From NCBI RefSeq assembly GCF_963576615.1, contig NC_088708.1, forward strand, positions 59,445,196 through 59,509,195: a stretch of 64,000 nucleotides of DNA, written 5' to 3'. How positions within the stretch are numbered: the first letter of the stretch is position 1; every line of letters begins with the position of its first letter. The DNA is from Watersipora subatra (taxonomy: Eukaryota > Bryozoa > Gymnolaemata > Cheilostomatida > Watersiporidae). The notes beneath the pieces were generated by a model that made no database searches, was not told the DNA's origin, and worked only from the letters and a program-made list of their open reading frames with translations. Shown here piece by piece: positions 53,601 through 64,000 of this stretch. The translations under genes and the position numbers were made by a program.

Positions 53601-56600
53601 TATTGGGGTGTTATGGATGCATTTTGCCACGATATCTTTTTGAATGCATCAGTTGCTTCTAATGGCTACAAAGACTTTTTCCAGGTTTCTTATTATCATT
53701 ATTATTAAAAAGTCTCTTTAAGAGCTTGTAATCACATTTCCACATATTTGGCACTTACAGCACAGCAGAGTAGGACATGGTGAATCTTTTCATACCAAAG
53801 AACTGTAATGTGAATTTGTTGCAAGTCAACCTTTAAGGTATAATAATAATTCATCTAATTATTATTATACCTTAACCTCACACAGACATAAGTCATGCCT
53901 GTGTGAGGCTGATGAGTAATTTAGACTATTTGCTGCCTTTTTTCAAAGTTATCCAGTGATAATATTTGATGCGGGCTATATGTTCGATAACATATAGTAA
54001 AACCATAACGATTCGTGCATTTTAGTTTGTCAATAGTTTATATGTGAAACTTTTACATCAATATGATGCATTTTAGGTGTGAATAATGTGAATTCAAGTA
54101 GATTGGTATCTTTGTAATAATACTAAAATGTGATTTGCATATAATGGAGTAAAAAACTATCCAAGCAAATTTGGTCTTCATGATTTTGGCAGTAATGTAC
54201 TCACAGTGGCTTACCGTTCCTACCTATTTATACTATGTGTAGAACATTTTTGTCATAGTAAATGAATACATATCTAGTGAAGGAACAAGACACTGAATAT
54301 TGTATACCTATTCACCAGCAAAAAGTGACAGCTGCCATTGCCATGATGGCATGCAAATTGGTACTATTATCTGAACCCTTTAAAGTTTAAATGTTTCAAA
54401 TAAATATCTGTATAAGGATTTTTATGCGCTCAACAAACTGAAGAACTTTATATTCTAATTATTCAAAAATCACTGCTGACGTAGCTTTTCAAGATTTGAA
54501 ACAATCAGCTGGGAACTAGCAGTTAAAATATTTTTTCACGATTGTTCTGTTATTACAGCCCAACTTCAGTTCTAGAACATCTCTGATCTAGAGTAAATCG
54601 GAGTTCAAATGAAAAATTTGAGACCGTTTTTTTACCGTATTTTTTTTTCATTATAGTTTACAAAATACTAGCTTTATTTTATGTAGTGTATTTTTTATCT
54701 TTTGTTAAAATGAAACAAACTGTTTTTATTTTTACACAAAAAATATGAAGCCAGTTTAGGGTACAAGTTTTTACGGATATGGCTGTATATCTCCCAGCAT
54801 AACTTTTGCATTAACAGAGTATTTATGAAAAATTCATTGTACTTTAGTTATTGCATTCTCCTAATGTACAGATTGTTGTGTAAAACAATGTGTAAGTGCT
54901 TGAGAAATCGTATTTAGTTCTGGAACAGATCAAAATAGTTTACATTTTTGTAATGGTGAAAATCGTTTTAGGGTATGAACTATTCGTTTCTTGAATAGCC
55001 TTCTTGAACAGGTTGTGGTTTGAAACCAAGAACAGACTGTATTTTAATATGAATATAGGATAGCATGTCATAATTTAAAATTAAATAGCTAACTTTTGGT
55101 AAATGGCTAACTTGAATAAATTTGATTTGTAGTTGGTGCTGGTGATTGGAGACCTACATGTTCCTCACAGAACTAACAACATTCCTCCAAAGTTTAAAAA
55201 GTTGCTAGTTCCGGGAAAGATTCAGCATATTCTTTGCACAGGGAATCTCTGTACTAAAGAAACATACGACTACCTGCGATCTATAGCTAATGATGTACAC
55301 ATAGTTAAAGGAGATTTTGATGAAGTAAGTTTTACCAATAATGCATGTACGTAGTTCTTGTCTCGCTTGTGTGTACAGCATTAGTGTCTCATGTGAACAA
55401 GCATCATAAACAGTGGTCATAGTTGAGAATCATAAAACAAATACATGTGCCTATCGTAGCATATCTTTGATAATACTCACCAACAATTATAGCTCCGAGT
55501 CTTTGTTGTTAACATCTAGGACAGTTTGTTTAGTCATTGAAATAATTAAAAATTGGTGTTCAGATATTTACTTCCGAAATGTTCAAATGTGTCTTCTTTG
55601 TCATTAGCAAGCCTGTTTTCCCTATCCATGGTTATACAATCTTGATCTGGTATATGATTATAAATAATTTTCTATTTTTCTGCGGTATTGTTGCAGAACA
55701 TTAACTGGCCAGAGCAGAAAGTAGTGACAGTTGGGCAGTTTCGCATAGGCCTCTGTCACGGCCATCAGATTGTGCCATGGGGTGACACGGAGAGCCTTGC
55801 TATGCTGCAGCGGCAGCTTGATGTCGACATCATGATTTCTGGACACACACACAAATTTGATGCTTTTGAACACGAACAAAAATTTTACATCAATCCTGGT
55901 TCAGCAACTGGCGCTTATCACCCCTTAGATACGTAAGTAATTTATATCACTCTGTCTTAGATACGTAAGTAATTTATATCTCTCTGTCTTAGATACGTAA
56001 GTAATTTATATATCTCTGTCTTAGATACGTAAGTAATTGATATATCTGTCTTAGATACGTAAGTACATGTAATTTATATCTCTCTGTCTTAGATACGCAA
56101 GTAATTTATATCTCTCTGTCTTAGATACATAAGTAATTTATATCACACTGTCTCAGATACGTAAGTAATTTATTTATATCACTCTGTCTTAGATACGTAA
56201 GTAATTTATATCTCTCTGTCTTAGACACGTAAGTTAGGCCTATTTATATCACTCTGTCTTAGATACGTAAGTAATTTATATCACTCTGTCTTAGATACGT
56301 AAGTAATTTATATCACTGACTTAGGCACGTGAGTAATTTATACCACTGAATGCAGGATATACCAGTCATGTATCTTAACACTATATTAGATTGCAGACAA
56401 ACCACGATATACCATGTTAATCTATTCCTATATGTGTATTTGCTTTGTATGTAAAAACTGTCGCATGTTGAAGCGAGTATTCTTATAAGAGTACATTATA
56501 ATTTGTTTAATTCGTTTAAAAACTAAAAAGCAATGATAAATACTTCAAGTAATTACATATAGCATTAAAATAAATGCATTATTTAAAACCATGAAGATTC

Positions 56601-57377
56601 GACAGATGTAAATTATGTATAAAATATACATTGATAAAGTAACAATAGAATTGTGGATATACATGTACTTAGCAATCTGAACTTTCAATTAAAATATCTC
56701 TTTGGTGTTTGGTGTTCACTTTATATAATTTTGTATTTTATGATTTATCTATCTCTTTACCATTATCATGACCAGAATGTCTATTTTCACTATTTTGTAG
56801 GTTTCCTCTTTCATCGCTTTCTCCCTCATGATAACTAATAGATGACTCTGAAGATTTTTGCAAAGAATCAATCGATAGAAATTTGCTCAGGCTTTTTATT
56901 ATTTGTGGTTTTACTTCTAAATAAAAGCATTGCATTTTTTATCACTATTTTTTCTAAATCTAAGATTTTTAAAAATATCAAACTCCATGGAATTAAACAA
57001 TGTGAAAGAGAACATACATTATATCGATTTAAGCTACTTAGTCAAATACTATTTAGTAAAATACTGGAAATTACTGCATACATCAATATAAATATTTACT
57101 CAAATTTTATATTATATGTTGGATAATATTTACATGAACGTGATTCTAAGTCAAGGTGTGACTATAGCCTATAAACCGTGTGTCACTTAATATGATTTAC
57201 TGTTGCCCTTAAATATGTCTAATCTTAAAGTGTTTTAGTAATATATTTATTACTTGCAGAGACGTAGTTCCTTCGTTTGTGCTGCTTGACATCCAGCAGT
57301 CATCAGTTATAGCCTATGTATACAAACTGCAGAAGGATGATGTTGCGGTGGAGCGTATTGAGTACACCAAGTCATAA
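50691..57377 (+). CDS. VPS29: VPS29, retromer subunit, 4 exons, 182 aa
   Basis: Coding exons: 50691-50693 (only the ATG), 55133-55324, 55697-55932, 57260-57377. The total of 549 nt gives 182 aa, which I recall as the human length. Metallophosphoesterase-fold motifs are at the human positions: GDLH (D8, H10), GNLC (N39), KGDFDE (D62), HGH (86-88), SGHTHK (H115, H117). Family knowledge: VPS29 binds VPS35 in retromer, which recycles endosomal cargo; the fold is a phosphoesterase but retromer VPS29 is regarded as a scaffold. An exon that codes only for methionine is also known for the main vertebrate isoform. The first exon is therefore inferred from the ATG|GTAGGC donor, the right phase and its position, not from similarity. 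The exon 3 donor (55933) is the first unit of a 32-bp minisatellite. Confidence 0.94.
51042..51078. repeat. Perfect palindrome, flanked by a 10-bp direct repeat
   Basis: CAATGGTATACAGCCCC, loop CAT, GGGGCTGTATACCATTG. TTGATTGAAC occurs directly before (51032-51041) and again overlapping the right end (51076-51085). It lies in VPS29 intron 1. Confidence 0.9.
51096..52560. mobile_element. Putative 1.5-kb inverted-repeat element with GGGGCACGTTGCAAC-like ends
   Basis: The left end contains GGGGAACGTTGTAAC and the right end, inverted, GGGGGCACGTTGCAACGCAA. An internal copy of the motif (GGGGCATGTTGAAAC) occurs at about 51335. Several frames of 80-90 aa exist but have no recognisable domain. No clear target duplication. 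It is the largest repeat-like feature in VPS29 intron 1. Confidence 0.4.
53507..53624. repeat. 22-bp tandem repeat, about 5 units
   Basis: Units of TTATTGGGGTGTTATCGATGCA in VPS29 intron 1, about 1.5 kb before exon 2. Confidence 0.93.
53833..53908. repeat. Two adjacent palindromes
   Basis: The first (53833-53875) has 19-bp arms TTAAGGTATAATAATAATT with a 5-nt loop. The second (53876-53908) has CCTCACACAG / CTGTGTGAGG arms extended with one mismatch. They touch without a spacer, in VPS29 intron 1. Confidence 0.85.
55925..56345 (+). repeat. 32-bp minisatellite containing the VPS29 exon 3 donor, about 13 units
   Basis: The unit is TTAGATACGTAAGTAATTTA followed by TATCTCTCTGTC. The first unit spans the end of exon 3 (TTAGATAC) and its donor GTAAGT. 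Of the 12 later units about ten keep a GT donor (GTAAGT, or GTGAGT in the last); two have GCAAGT or ATAAGT. Use of any later donor would extend exon 3 by ACG TAA and so end the protein after residue 144. Confidence 0.95.
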
Positions 57378-57607
57378 AGGACGTGTACCGAATCTCCAAC
57401 TCGGAGTATAGTGACATCGGCTTGGTCACTTGGACTTTCATAATATTTCTAGTGAACATATACCTTGGGTCAAGTTCAAGTACTGCAGGACCTTTGAATC
57501 AATATGGTTTAACAAATTGATTTGTTATTGATGTGATGTCAGCGGATGCGGCTGCCTCTTTGTCATGCCCATGAATTATTTATTATTGCCGGAGCTATTA
57601 AGTCTGC

Positions 57608-57613
57608 AATAAA
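57608..57613 (+). terminator. Probable VPS29 polyadenylation signal
   Basis: AATAAA, 231 nt after the VPS29 stop, the first canonical signal downstream. Confidence 0.6.
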
Positions 57614-58315
57614 CTCTAACCAATTATTCCAAGGGAATTATGGACATTTTGTATAATATATATTAGCCTTCTTCATACCCCAAGTCTGTCTATAAATCCA
57701 CTTTAACATCAGCAGTTTGACTATGAGATGTCACCCTTAGGTTCATACATGTTCTCAGCATGGGTGGGCTTACCAGTTGCTATAAATGATTGATTTTTTG
57801 TTACAAATTCTACTTATCTCACTTTTGAAATTTGAATTTTTTATTCAAAAGATTGCTACAAAGGTAGTTTAATTTCTCAGGAACTTTGCATTCGTGTTTT
57901 TATTAGTCGGTTGGAGCAAGCTGACAAGCAGTATGCAATGTAATGTACAAACCTATCACTTGTCTATCACTCGTTAGTCACCAAAGCAGCTTATAACCAC
58001 ACCTTGTTATACTAAACTGTGGTATGGCAGCTAAAGGGGAAACAGCAGAGGTGCAAGTTGTATCTACATATAAATATCTGGATATTCTTGGTTCTGACGA
58101 TTTACCCAAAGAGCTGTTATAGTAAGAAGAACGTTGATGTCTTTTTTATCTTGTTTGTTATTACCAGTTAGCTGAGCTGAAGAGTTGGAGCACTTGTTAA
58201 ATATAGAGTTACACACGCTTAATTGTATTTCAGAATATGAATGAAATAGCAGTTGTTTTATGCAATGGAGAGATACAGAAATATGTCAAAAAAGCTCATC
58301 TCCACAATATTTTGC

Positions 58316-58690
58316 CTACATTGGTGATAGATGCCACAGACCTGCCATACATGGGGATTCATGCTACAGGCCTGCCATGCATTAATGATACATGCAACAA
58401 GATTGCAATACATTTGTGATACAAGCAACAGACCTGCCATATATTGGTGATACATGCTACAGACCTGCCATACATTGGTGGTATATGAAACGGAACTGCC
58501 ATGCATTGGTGATACATCCTACAGACCTGTCATATATTTCTGATAAGTCCCAAAGACCTGTCATGCATCACTGCTTCACAAACTATATGCCTTTCATCAG
58601 CAACACTGCTACACGCTTGCGATATACTGGTGATACAAGCTCCAGACCTGCTATGTATCTGAGACACATACTACAGACCTGTCATGTATA
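58316..58690. repeat. 31-bp minisatellite, about 12 degenerate units
   Basis: Units approximate TACATGCTACAGACCTGCCA followed by TACATTGGTGA. The units diverge towards the right end. It lies between the convergent VPS29 and guanylate cyclase genes. Confidence 0.9.
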
Positions 58691-59128
58691 AGGGCTGCCA
58701 TAAGTCTGTAACACGGACTCCAGATGTGCAATACTTGTATATCTGTGACACCTGTGACAAAGCTGCTATATACCAGAATCAACAGTAATTAGTATCTAAT
58801 CCCCAGTGACACAACAGAAGACCATTTGCAACCATGTAAAATAGTTTGTTAGGTTCTTCTAAGGCTAAAGCATTAATACTATGTTTGATCTATAATGTAC
58901 ACTACCAGAAAAAGTTAGCTATCAGACAGGAAATAAGCATGACTTGAAAACATGAGATGATTGCTCTATAAAAATCATTATATGAGTATAAAAGTAAAGT
59001 TTGTTCTGCTTTCGTAAGTTTTTTGTGGTCTTTTTGATAAAGAGTACAGGACTAGAATATATTGCACGCTGACTATTGCTTGGCAGCAGCACAGTTCACG
59101 ACTCAAGGCTTGCCTCTACCTCATTCCG

Positions 59129-62100
59129 TTACCCTCCTACTGAGAATGGTGAAATGTTCTCTGGCTCCATTCCCAACATGCGAGTAGATGGATGAATGGT
59201 TTGAGTTGGAGTTACCTTACCCTCTAGCCACCACGTTTTGAGATCTCCTTTTCCCTGTCGACAGTATTATTGTATTATATTAACTGGTAGCAATTACAGT
59301 GCTATTTTCTTTAATAAAGGATTCAGGAAGTTGACCTGGCACCCTTCCTCTAACCTTCCATGAAATATTTTTCACCCAAAGTATTTTCAGTGACCAGTGT
59401 ATTTGTAGATAAGTAGTTACCTTATAGGACACTGTGTCTGCTGTGATGTTCACTAACTATTGCCTAATAATAATATACATAGTACTTGCAACTTTTCATT
59501 TGAACTATATATACGGTATATATATGCAGTATATATACGTAGTATACGGTATATATACATGTAATAGTATATATCGGTATGTATATAAATATATCGCATT
59601 GATAACTCAATTGAAATTATAGGAAGGTCTTGCTCCCTTGTCCAAAATTACATTCTTGACACGAGTAGCCAATCAGAGAACAGGATTGGTAAATGAGCTC
59701 ATATCATTTCCTCAGCACTAGTAGATAAGCAGCCAATCGAAAAGATAAGCAATGATAAGCAAGCTTCTACAGTACGTATCTCTTTGCAAGCATCCTTTTT
59801 TAGTGATATTTCAACTAAAACTAAGCTAAATAAATCTACCGATTTACGTCTATGATTTACGTCTATGAATTACGTTTATGATTTACGTCTAAGAATCATG
59901 TCTATCTGTATGAGTATATTCAATAAATAATTGCTTCCATAACATTTGACAAATATTTGGTTCAACTTTCTCTTGTCTTAGGTTCTCTTCTTCTACTCAT
60001 TTTCTCAGTCATTGTAGTTTTCTTTGCTTGACCCACTATTTGGGAACCCAGATGTATTCCCTCCTCTCAAGTGCTTTAGGCTGTGTCAATACATATTCTA
60101 TTAACTGATTGTTTTCTCTATTCTTTGATAAGTTTAGGAGAGGTTTTGAACTGGAATCACAATCCAGTGTCCTTTATAGATCATATAGTTTGCCTTTCAT
60201 CTATGTTGTTCAAGGGACCTCACTCAGTATGTTCTGCCAGCAATCATTGCTACCACCCGTCTAAGACTGTTTCAGATATATTAGCTCTACATCAGAGGGG
60301 TGTTATGGGGTGCTTCCTGTGGCACTAATCATTAACTTATCCTATGCCCCACCAATATGGCAGCAGGACAATATCACCTGACCGACACCCTTAGGATAAG
60401 ATACTTGAACACGAGTTCATGGGAAGAGAGACAGCTAAGGCATATCGATTATCTCCCCTCTTTTGATAAGACAAGGAAATTCCTACTGATATACCCAAGT
60501 TTCCCTATTCACAAATATCAACTTTATGACATTTCTGTTCTATTCCACTTCGCCGTGGCTCATATTCACTGTTTCTATTGAGCGGATGATACGGATTTGA
60601 AATTGTGTGCACATGTTGAGTTAAGTTAGATAAGGGCTTCAACAGACCTTTGTATTTTAAGGATTCATGTGGCAATTATCTTTGTTACAAAAGATAAGGA
60701 TTTCTACGCCAGAGGTTGCAGCAGAGCATTTAAAACTACTCAAATAAAAATAGGAAAGTGTTTAAAATGGAATGGTTTGCCTGACATCATCATGCGCATC
60801 TTCGCAAGAGCTGTTTCCATCTTTTGCAAGCATGAAACATTCGGTAAAAATTTGCGCCCAACAAAACCCGCTCGACTTGCGGATTGTTGCTGTTTCCATC
60901 ACGCGGAGGATGCAAACTTGCGAATAAATCGTATCATGGAACCATATTGTCATCAGTATTGTCATGGTAGTGCAATGGCTAACTAAAGTGAAAAGCTGCA
61001 TAACATACGTATTTACACAACCCTGTTAGAATATTACAGTAATAAACATAACAAAAAAGACAGTTACAAGAAAAGTTTTCAGGTTTGACCTCTCACCAGT
61101 CGCACTTAAGCAAACTACTAAGTCTTATCACCTGCTTCAACATGGAGCCACTAATAGACTTATAGATATTCCAGATAAGTGTGTAGAGGCTATTCTATGT
61201 AGTCTTTTTATTCCTTAGAAGATAGCTGAGGCCTGCTCAAGTGGTCTGGACATTATGTATACTCCATTACTAGAGATTAGCAAACTAATTTATTAATTAT
61301 GCAATGTCTTTAGTAGTTTGTGTTTCTTATAAACAGACAGAGGACACCTCAACAAGACCACCAACAGTGCTGTGACAGACCTGCAGGGACCGACTGACTG
61401 TCAGAACACCCAAGAATATCAAATCGATTAAGCAAGCTTGCCCTAAACCGTTTTCTTGCATAGGTATATATTTGGTCTCAACTAGGTTGCTGAACCGCAT
61501 AGCTTACCTTTACAGCAATAGTTCCCCTCTCCACTATCTTGTACTCCTGTGGCAAGCTTTCCCTCACTAGGTATTCTTTCGTATCATTGCTCATGTGTAT
61601 CTTATAGGCTATAGAATATGAAGGTAGTAGAGATATCACAGGACCTCAGTCTAATGTAAATGTTTTTCATTTTGGAGCAAGAAAAGGCATCATAAAGGAG
61701 TATATACAATAACAATGCAAGGAACTCTCAAAGAGCTAAAGTACTGGGAGAGACAATGAGCCGAGCTGCTTTACTATAATTTTTACTATAATAAAAGACA
61801 TGTTCGTGTCAGTTTGTCTGTCCGTCCATCCGTCTGTCCGTCCGAAGCTACTGGGGAATGTTGGGAAAAAATATTCCATCACACAAGATTCAACTTGGTA
61901 AACTGATTCTAACACCTGCACCAATCCACTACCTTACAACATTTTGGAATAATTGTACGTATAGTTATTACATCTGATGACCTCTCACAATGCACCAGAC
62001 TGCCGGGGTACTATTTTATCAATTAGCTCATTTAATTAGCAAAAGTTTTCTTATTTTCACAGCATACTTAGCAGGAAACAAGATCTTGCATTAAGTGGTA

Positions 62101-63896
62101 GTAGCAGAGACTGGGAGTTAGCCTGTAATTATGTACATGTACCTATGTGTATTAGTAGGCCTATAGGGGTTTAGGGGGTCAGCCCATCATTGTAAAGGGT
62201 TATCTAGTTTTATTATTCTTAAAACTAACAAACATACAAAATCTCTGATTTGACGTTTTTCCTAAAAGATGACCATTGTAGAATTGAAACCAAAAATCTT
62301 TCCCTTTTAAATCGGAGACTAACACAGGCCGTTGTTGTCTATTTCACGTGCTAAGGTTAAGCCTGATTAATAATGTTACAATTAAATCACTTGAGCATGA
62401 CCAAAGGTTGCATACAGCGATAAAAAGCGAGTAGGGTTTCTACACTGTATGCTACACTCTGTGATTGCACCATTACTTCTGTTGCTTATTTATTGCTGAC
62501 AATTCTGTTGTTTTATATCATCTCTGCAATCTTCTTTAAAACAGCATTCACTTTCGCGGCGTATGAAACTTGCTGTAGTATACTGATATAAGGTCTGTGT
62601 GAAGTTACCTTCTCCTGTAGACTCCATTCTGCTGGCTGTATTCACTGTGTCCCCAAAGAGGCAGTATCGGGGCATTTTCAGTCCCACAACACCTGCACAA
62701 ACTGGCCCTACAGTCAAATATTATGTTACAAGTTATATAAATATATGTATATAAATATAATTTTATATTTAAAATATTTTATATATTTTCTATAATTTAT
62801 TTTATATTTAAAATGTATATAAATATATATATATATATATTTATGTACATATTTATATACATATATGTGTGTGTAGTTTAACTAAACATAAAAACTTTTG
62901 TACTGTCTCACATCTATTACATGCCAAGCAATATTATGTTTATGGATTTTATATTTTATGTTCAATGATTCTTTTTATTTATTTTTCAGCTGATTAGACA
63001 TAATATTTCAGCTTGGCTTCATGGAAAACTAATAAAAATAGTACGAACTGCTGAGTAGAATGTTATAGAGATAACATTATACTACAGCAATAAGAAAGGA
63101 TAATGAATAGTTAGGTTTCATAGAGCTATCAATAGAATGATATTATGAACACTAAAATAGAATGACAACATGAATTTTTGATGTTAAAAAGAGATTCATA
63201 AAGTAATTTTATGGATAAATGGAATAATAGAAAAATCTGGCCTATTATTAGAGTTGGTCTGAGTATAAACTGGTTACACCAAGTTGTGTGAAATTGACAT
63301 AAAGTTTTTTTAGGTAATTGTAAAAGAGTGAGCTACCTTGGCATCTGACTTGGCTACCTGAACACAGTCACCTACCGCTGTGCAATCCAATGCGTATCCT
63401 TAAGAGTTCATTTGGCATGTTAGGTATGACAAAGGACTTGCTCTGTTCCAAGAGATCAAGAGCCATGTCAGCGATGTTAGTAACGTGTTTGTTGCCGTTC
63501 CTGATGGGCACTCCACTCACAACCATGTCTATTGTATAGAAATAACTTCACAAAGTTGGAAAAAAGAACAGAAACAAGTTTGCAAAGTTGTACAGCTGTT
63601 GTAAACATGAAAGCTGGCTATTTTACCTACAGCACGCATAATTGCTGTGTTTGCAAAAATTTCAAGTACAACAAAGGAGAAATGTGGAAAAGCTGTTACC
63701 ACTAATAAGCTCTGACTATCTCTAATGTTGAGCAAGTCAAAAGAGAATACATAAAACTATATTAGTCACAGATATCATCACATACAGGCATCACCGATAG
63801 TTTCCACTTTGTAAACATCGTGCTTGTCGATGACTGTATCAAAACAGCTATAGAGCTTGTTTAGGAACACAACCACATCCATGGGAGACATCGCTC
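59129..63896 (-). CDS. Receptor-type guanylate cyclase, 3' part of the gene (partial)
   Basis: Minus-strand exons: 63786-63896, 63376-63528, 62609-62707, 61508-61608, 59129-59254 (stop TAA at 59131-59129). Phases agree. They encode most of a class III cyclase domain: [74 protein letters not shown], then [11 protein letters not shown] and [13 protein letters not shown]. The Glu of VETIGDAY and the Cys of RYCLFGD are the guanine-selecting residues, and the NTASR Asn and Arg are the transition-state residues, so GTP is the expected substrate. [20 protein letters not shown] is typical of membrane receptor cyclases. The final exon reads through a GT donor-like site and adds a short tail ending SPFSVGG. 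The metal-binding DIVGFT segment, kinase-homology and receptor parts lie beyond the right edge. Ligand and subtype cannot be told. Confidence 0.92.
59510..59600. repeat. TA-rich microsatellite
   Basis: Interrupted GTATATATAC units in the cyclase's last intron. Confidence 0.8.
59840..59905. repeat. About 15-bp tandem repeat, 4 units
   Basis: Units approximate GATTTACGTCTATGA. It lies in the last intron of the guanylate cyclase gene. Confidence 0.75.
59990..61000. other. Unexplained open-frame cluster in the cyclase's last intron
   Basis: Plus-strand frames at 60083-60328, 60357-60581 and 60669-60986 (81, 74 and 105 aa) follow each other closely and are less AT-biased than the surrounding intron. 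The third is rich in Cys, His and Arg ([20 protein letters not shown]). I recognise no family, so this could be a decayed transposon or chance. Confidence 0.3.
62735..62875. repeat. TA/TAAA-rich low-complexity stretch
   Basis: ATATAAATATAT-type sequence with a (TA)n and a short (TG)n run, starting about 30 bp upstream (transcript sense) of the cyclase exon at 62609-62707, in the intron before it. Confidence 0.85.
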
Positions 63897-64000
63897 CTGC
63901 AATGAAGAACCTGTGTAACTGTGTCGTTAATTATTATTTCAAGACAACTCGCTTTGACAAAAATAATTCTATGTAATGTATTGAGTCGAACAGCATCTTC

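Larger units (their letters stand above)
57378..59128. other. Convergent VPS29 / guanylate cyclase 3' region
   Basis: Stop codons of the two convergent genes are 1.75 kb apart. It holds the VPS29 3' UTR and a 31-bp minisatellite. No further gene was recognised. Confidence 0.65.

Noticed and set aside
55925-56345. CRISPR-like regular repeats
   Set aside because: Units are contiguous tandem copies without unique spacers, and the genome is eukaryotic. The same applies to the arrays at 10262, 20133, 38411, 41304 and 58316.
58237-58691. Plus-strand frames after VPS29 (60 and 99 aa)
   Set aside because: Mostly the 31-bp minisatellite between two convergent genes; no motif or exon structure.
59129-59220. 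A short last intron in the guanylate cyclase (donor GGTAAGG, acceptor TTCTCAG)
   Set aside because: Splicing would remove only about 80 nt, and the unspliced reading frame runs open to the same TAA and continues the usual WLEGK motif. A single terminal exon is simpler.

Overview
The window is animal nuclear DNA: AT-rich, with intron-rich genes, GT-AG splice sites, many short tandem arrays and several cut-and-paste DNA transposons. A receptor-type guanylate cyclase and the PPTC7-RAD9-VPS29 gene order point to a bilaterian animal. I would guess a marine invertebrate, perhaps a lophotrochozoan, but the sequence does not settle the phylum.

Five genes could be reconstructed exon by exon, each with consistent reading phase across all junctions. 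From left to right they are: a Rab22/Rab31-type small GTPase (+, 1786-14567, 7 coding exons, 195 aa); a PPTC7-type mitochondrial PP2C phosphatase (+, 15603-36544, 6 exons, 321 aa); the checkpoint clamp subunit RAD9 (-, 37498-48723, 12 exons, 438 aa); the retromer subunit VPS29 (+, 50691-57377, 4 exons, 182 aa); and the 3' part of a receptor guanylate cyclase (-, 59129-63896, 5 exons seen, N-terminal part beyond the right edge). PPTC7 and RAD9 are tail to tail, RAD9 and VPS29 head to head, and VPS29 and the cyclase tail to tail. PPTC7, RAD9 and VPS29 do not share a pathway. From memory, the same three genes in the same relative orientation lie at human 12q24.11 as PPTC7-RAD9B-VPS29, so this is probably old conserved linkage.

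Most of the remaining sequence is intron. It holds two near-identical 1.1-kb TA-flanked inverted-repeat elements, a Tigger/pogo relic, a related 0.8-kb MITE, a TTAA-flanked piggyBac-like MITE, a 1.8-kb TA-flanked element, a dimeric MITE nested inside another repeat, and several copies of an unclassified family starting near CCCGGCGTTGCCCGGG and ending in a TA-rich tail. I saw no reverse transcriptase, capsid or envelope remnants. There are more than ten different tandem arrays with units of about 14-57 bp, nearly all intronic, plus a set of short near-perfect palindromes.

The strongest oddity is in VPS29. The exon 3 donor splice site has itself become the first unit of a 32-bp minisatellite of about 13 units, so the true donor is followed by about ten near-identical potential donors, each of which would add an immediate stop codon. 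I found no CRISPR array, rRNA or functional tRNA gene, and no clearly new multi-gene system.
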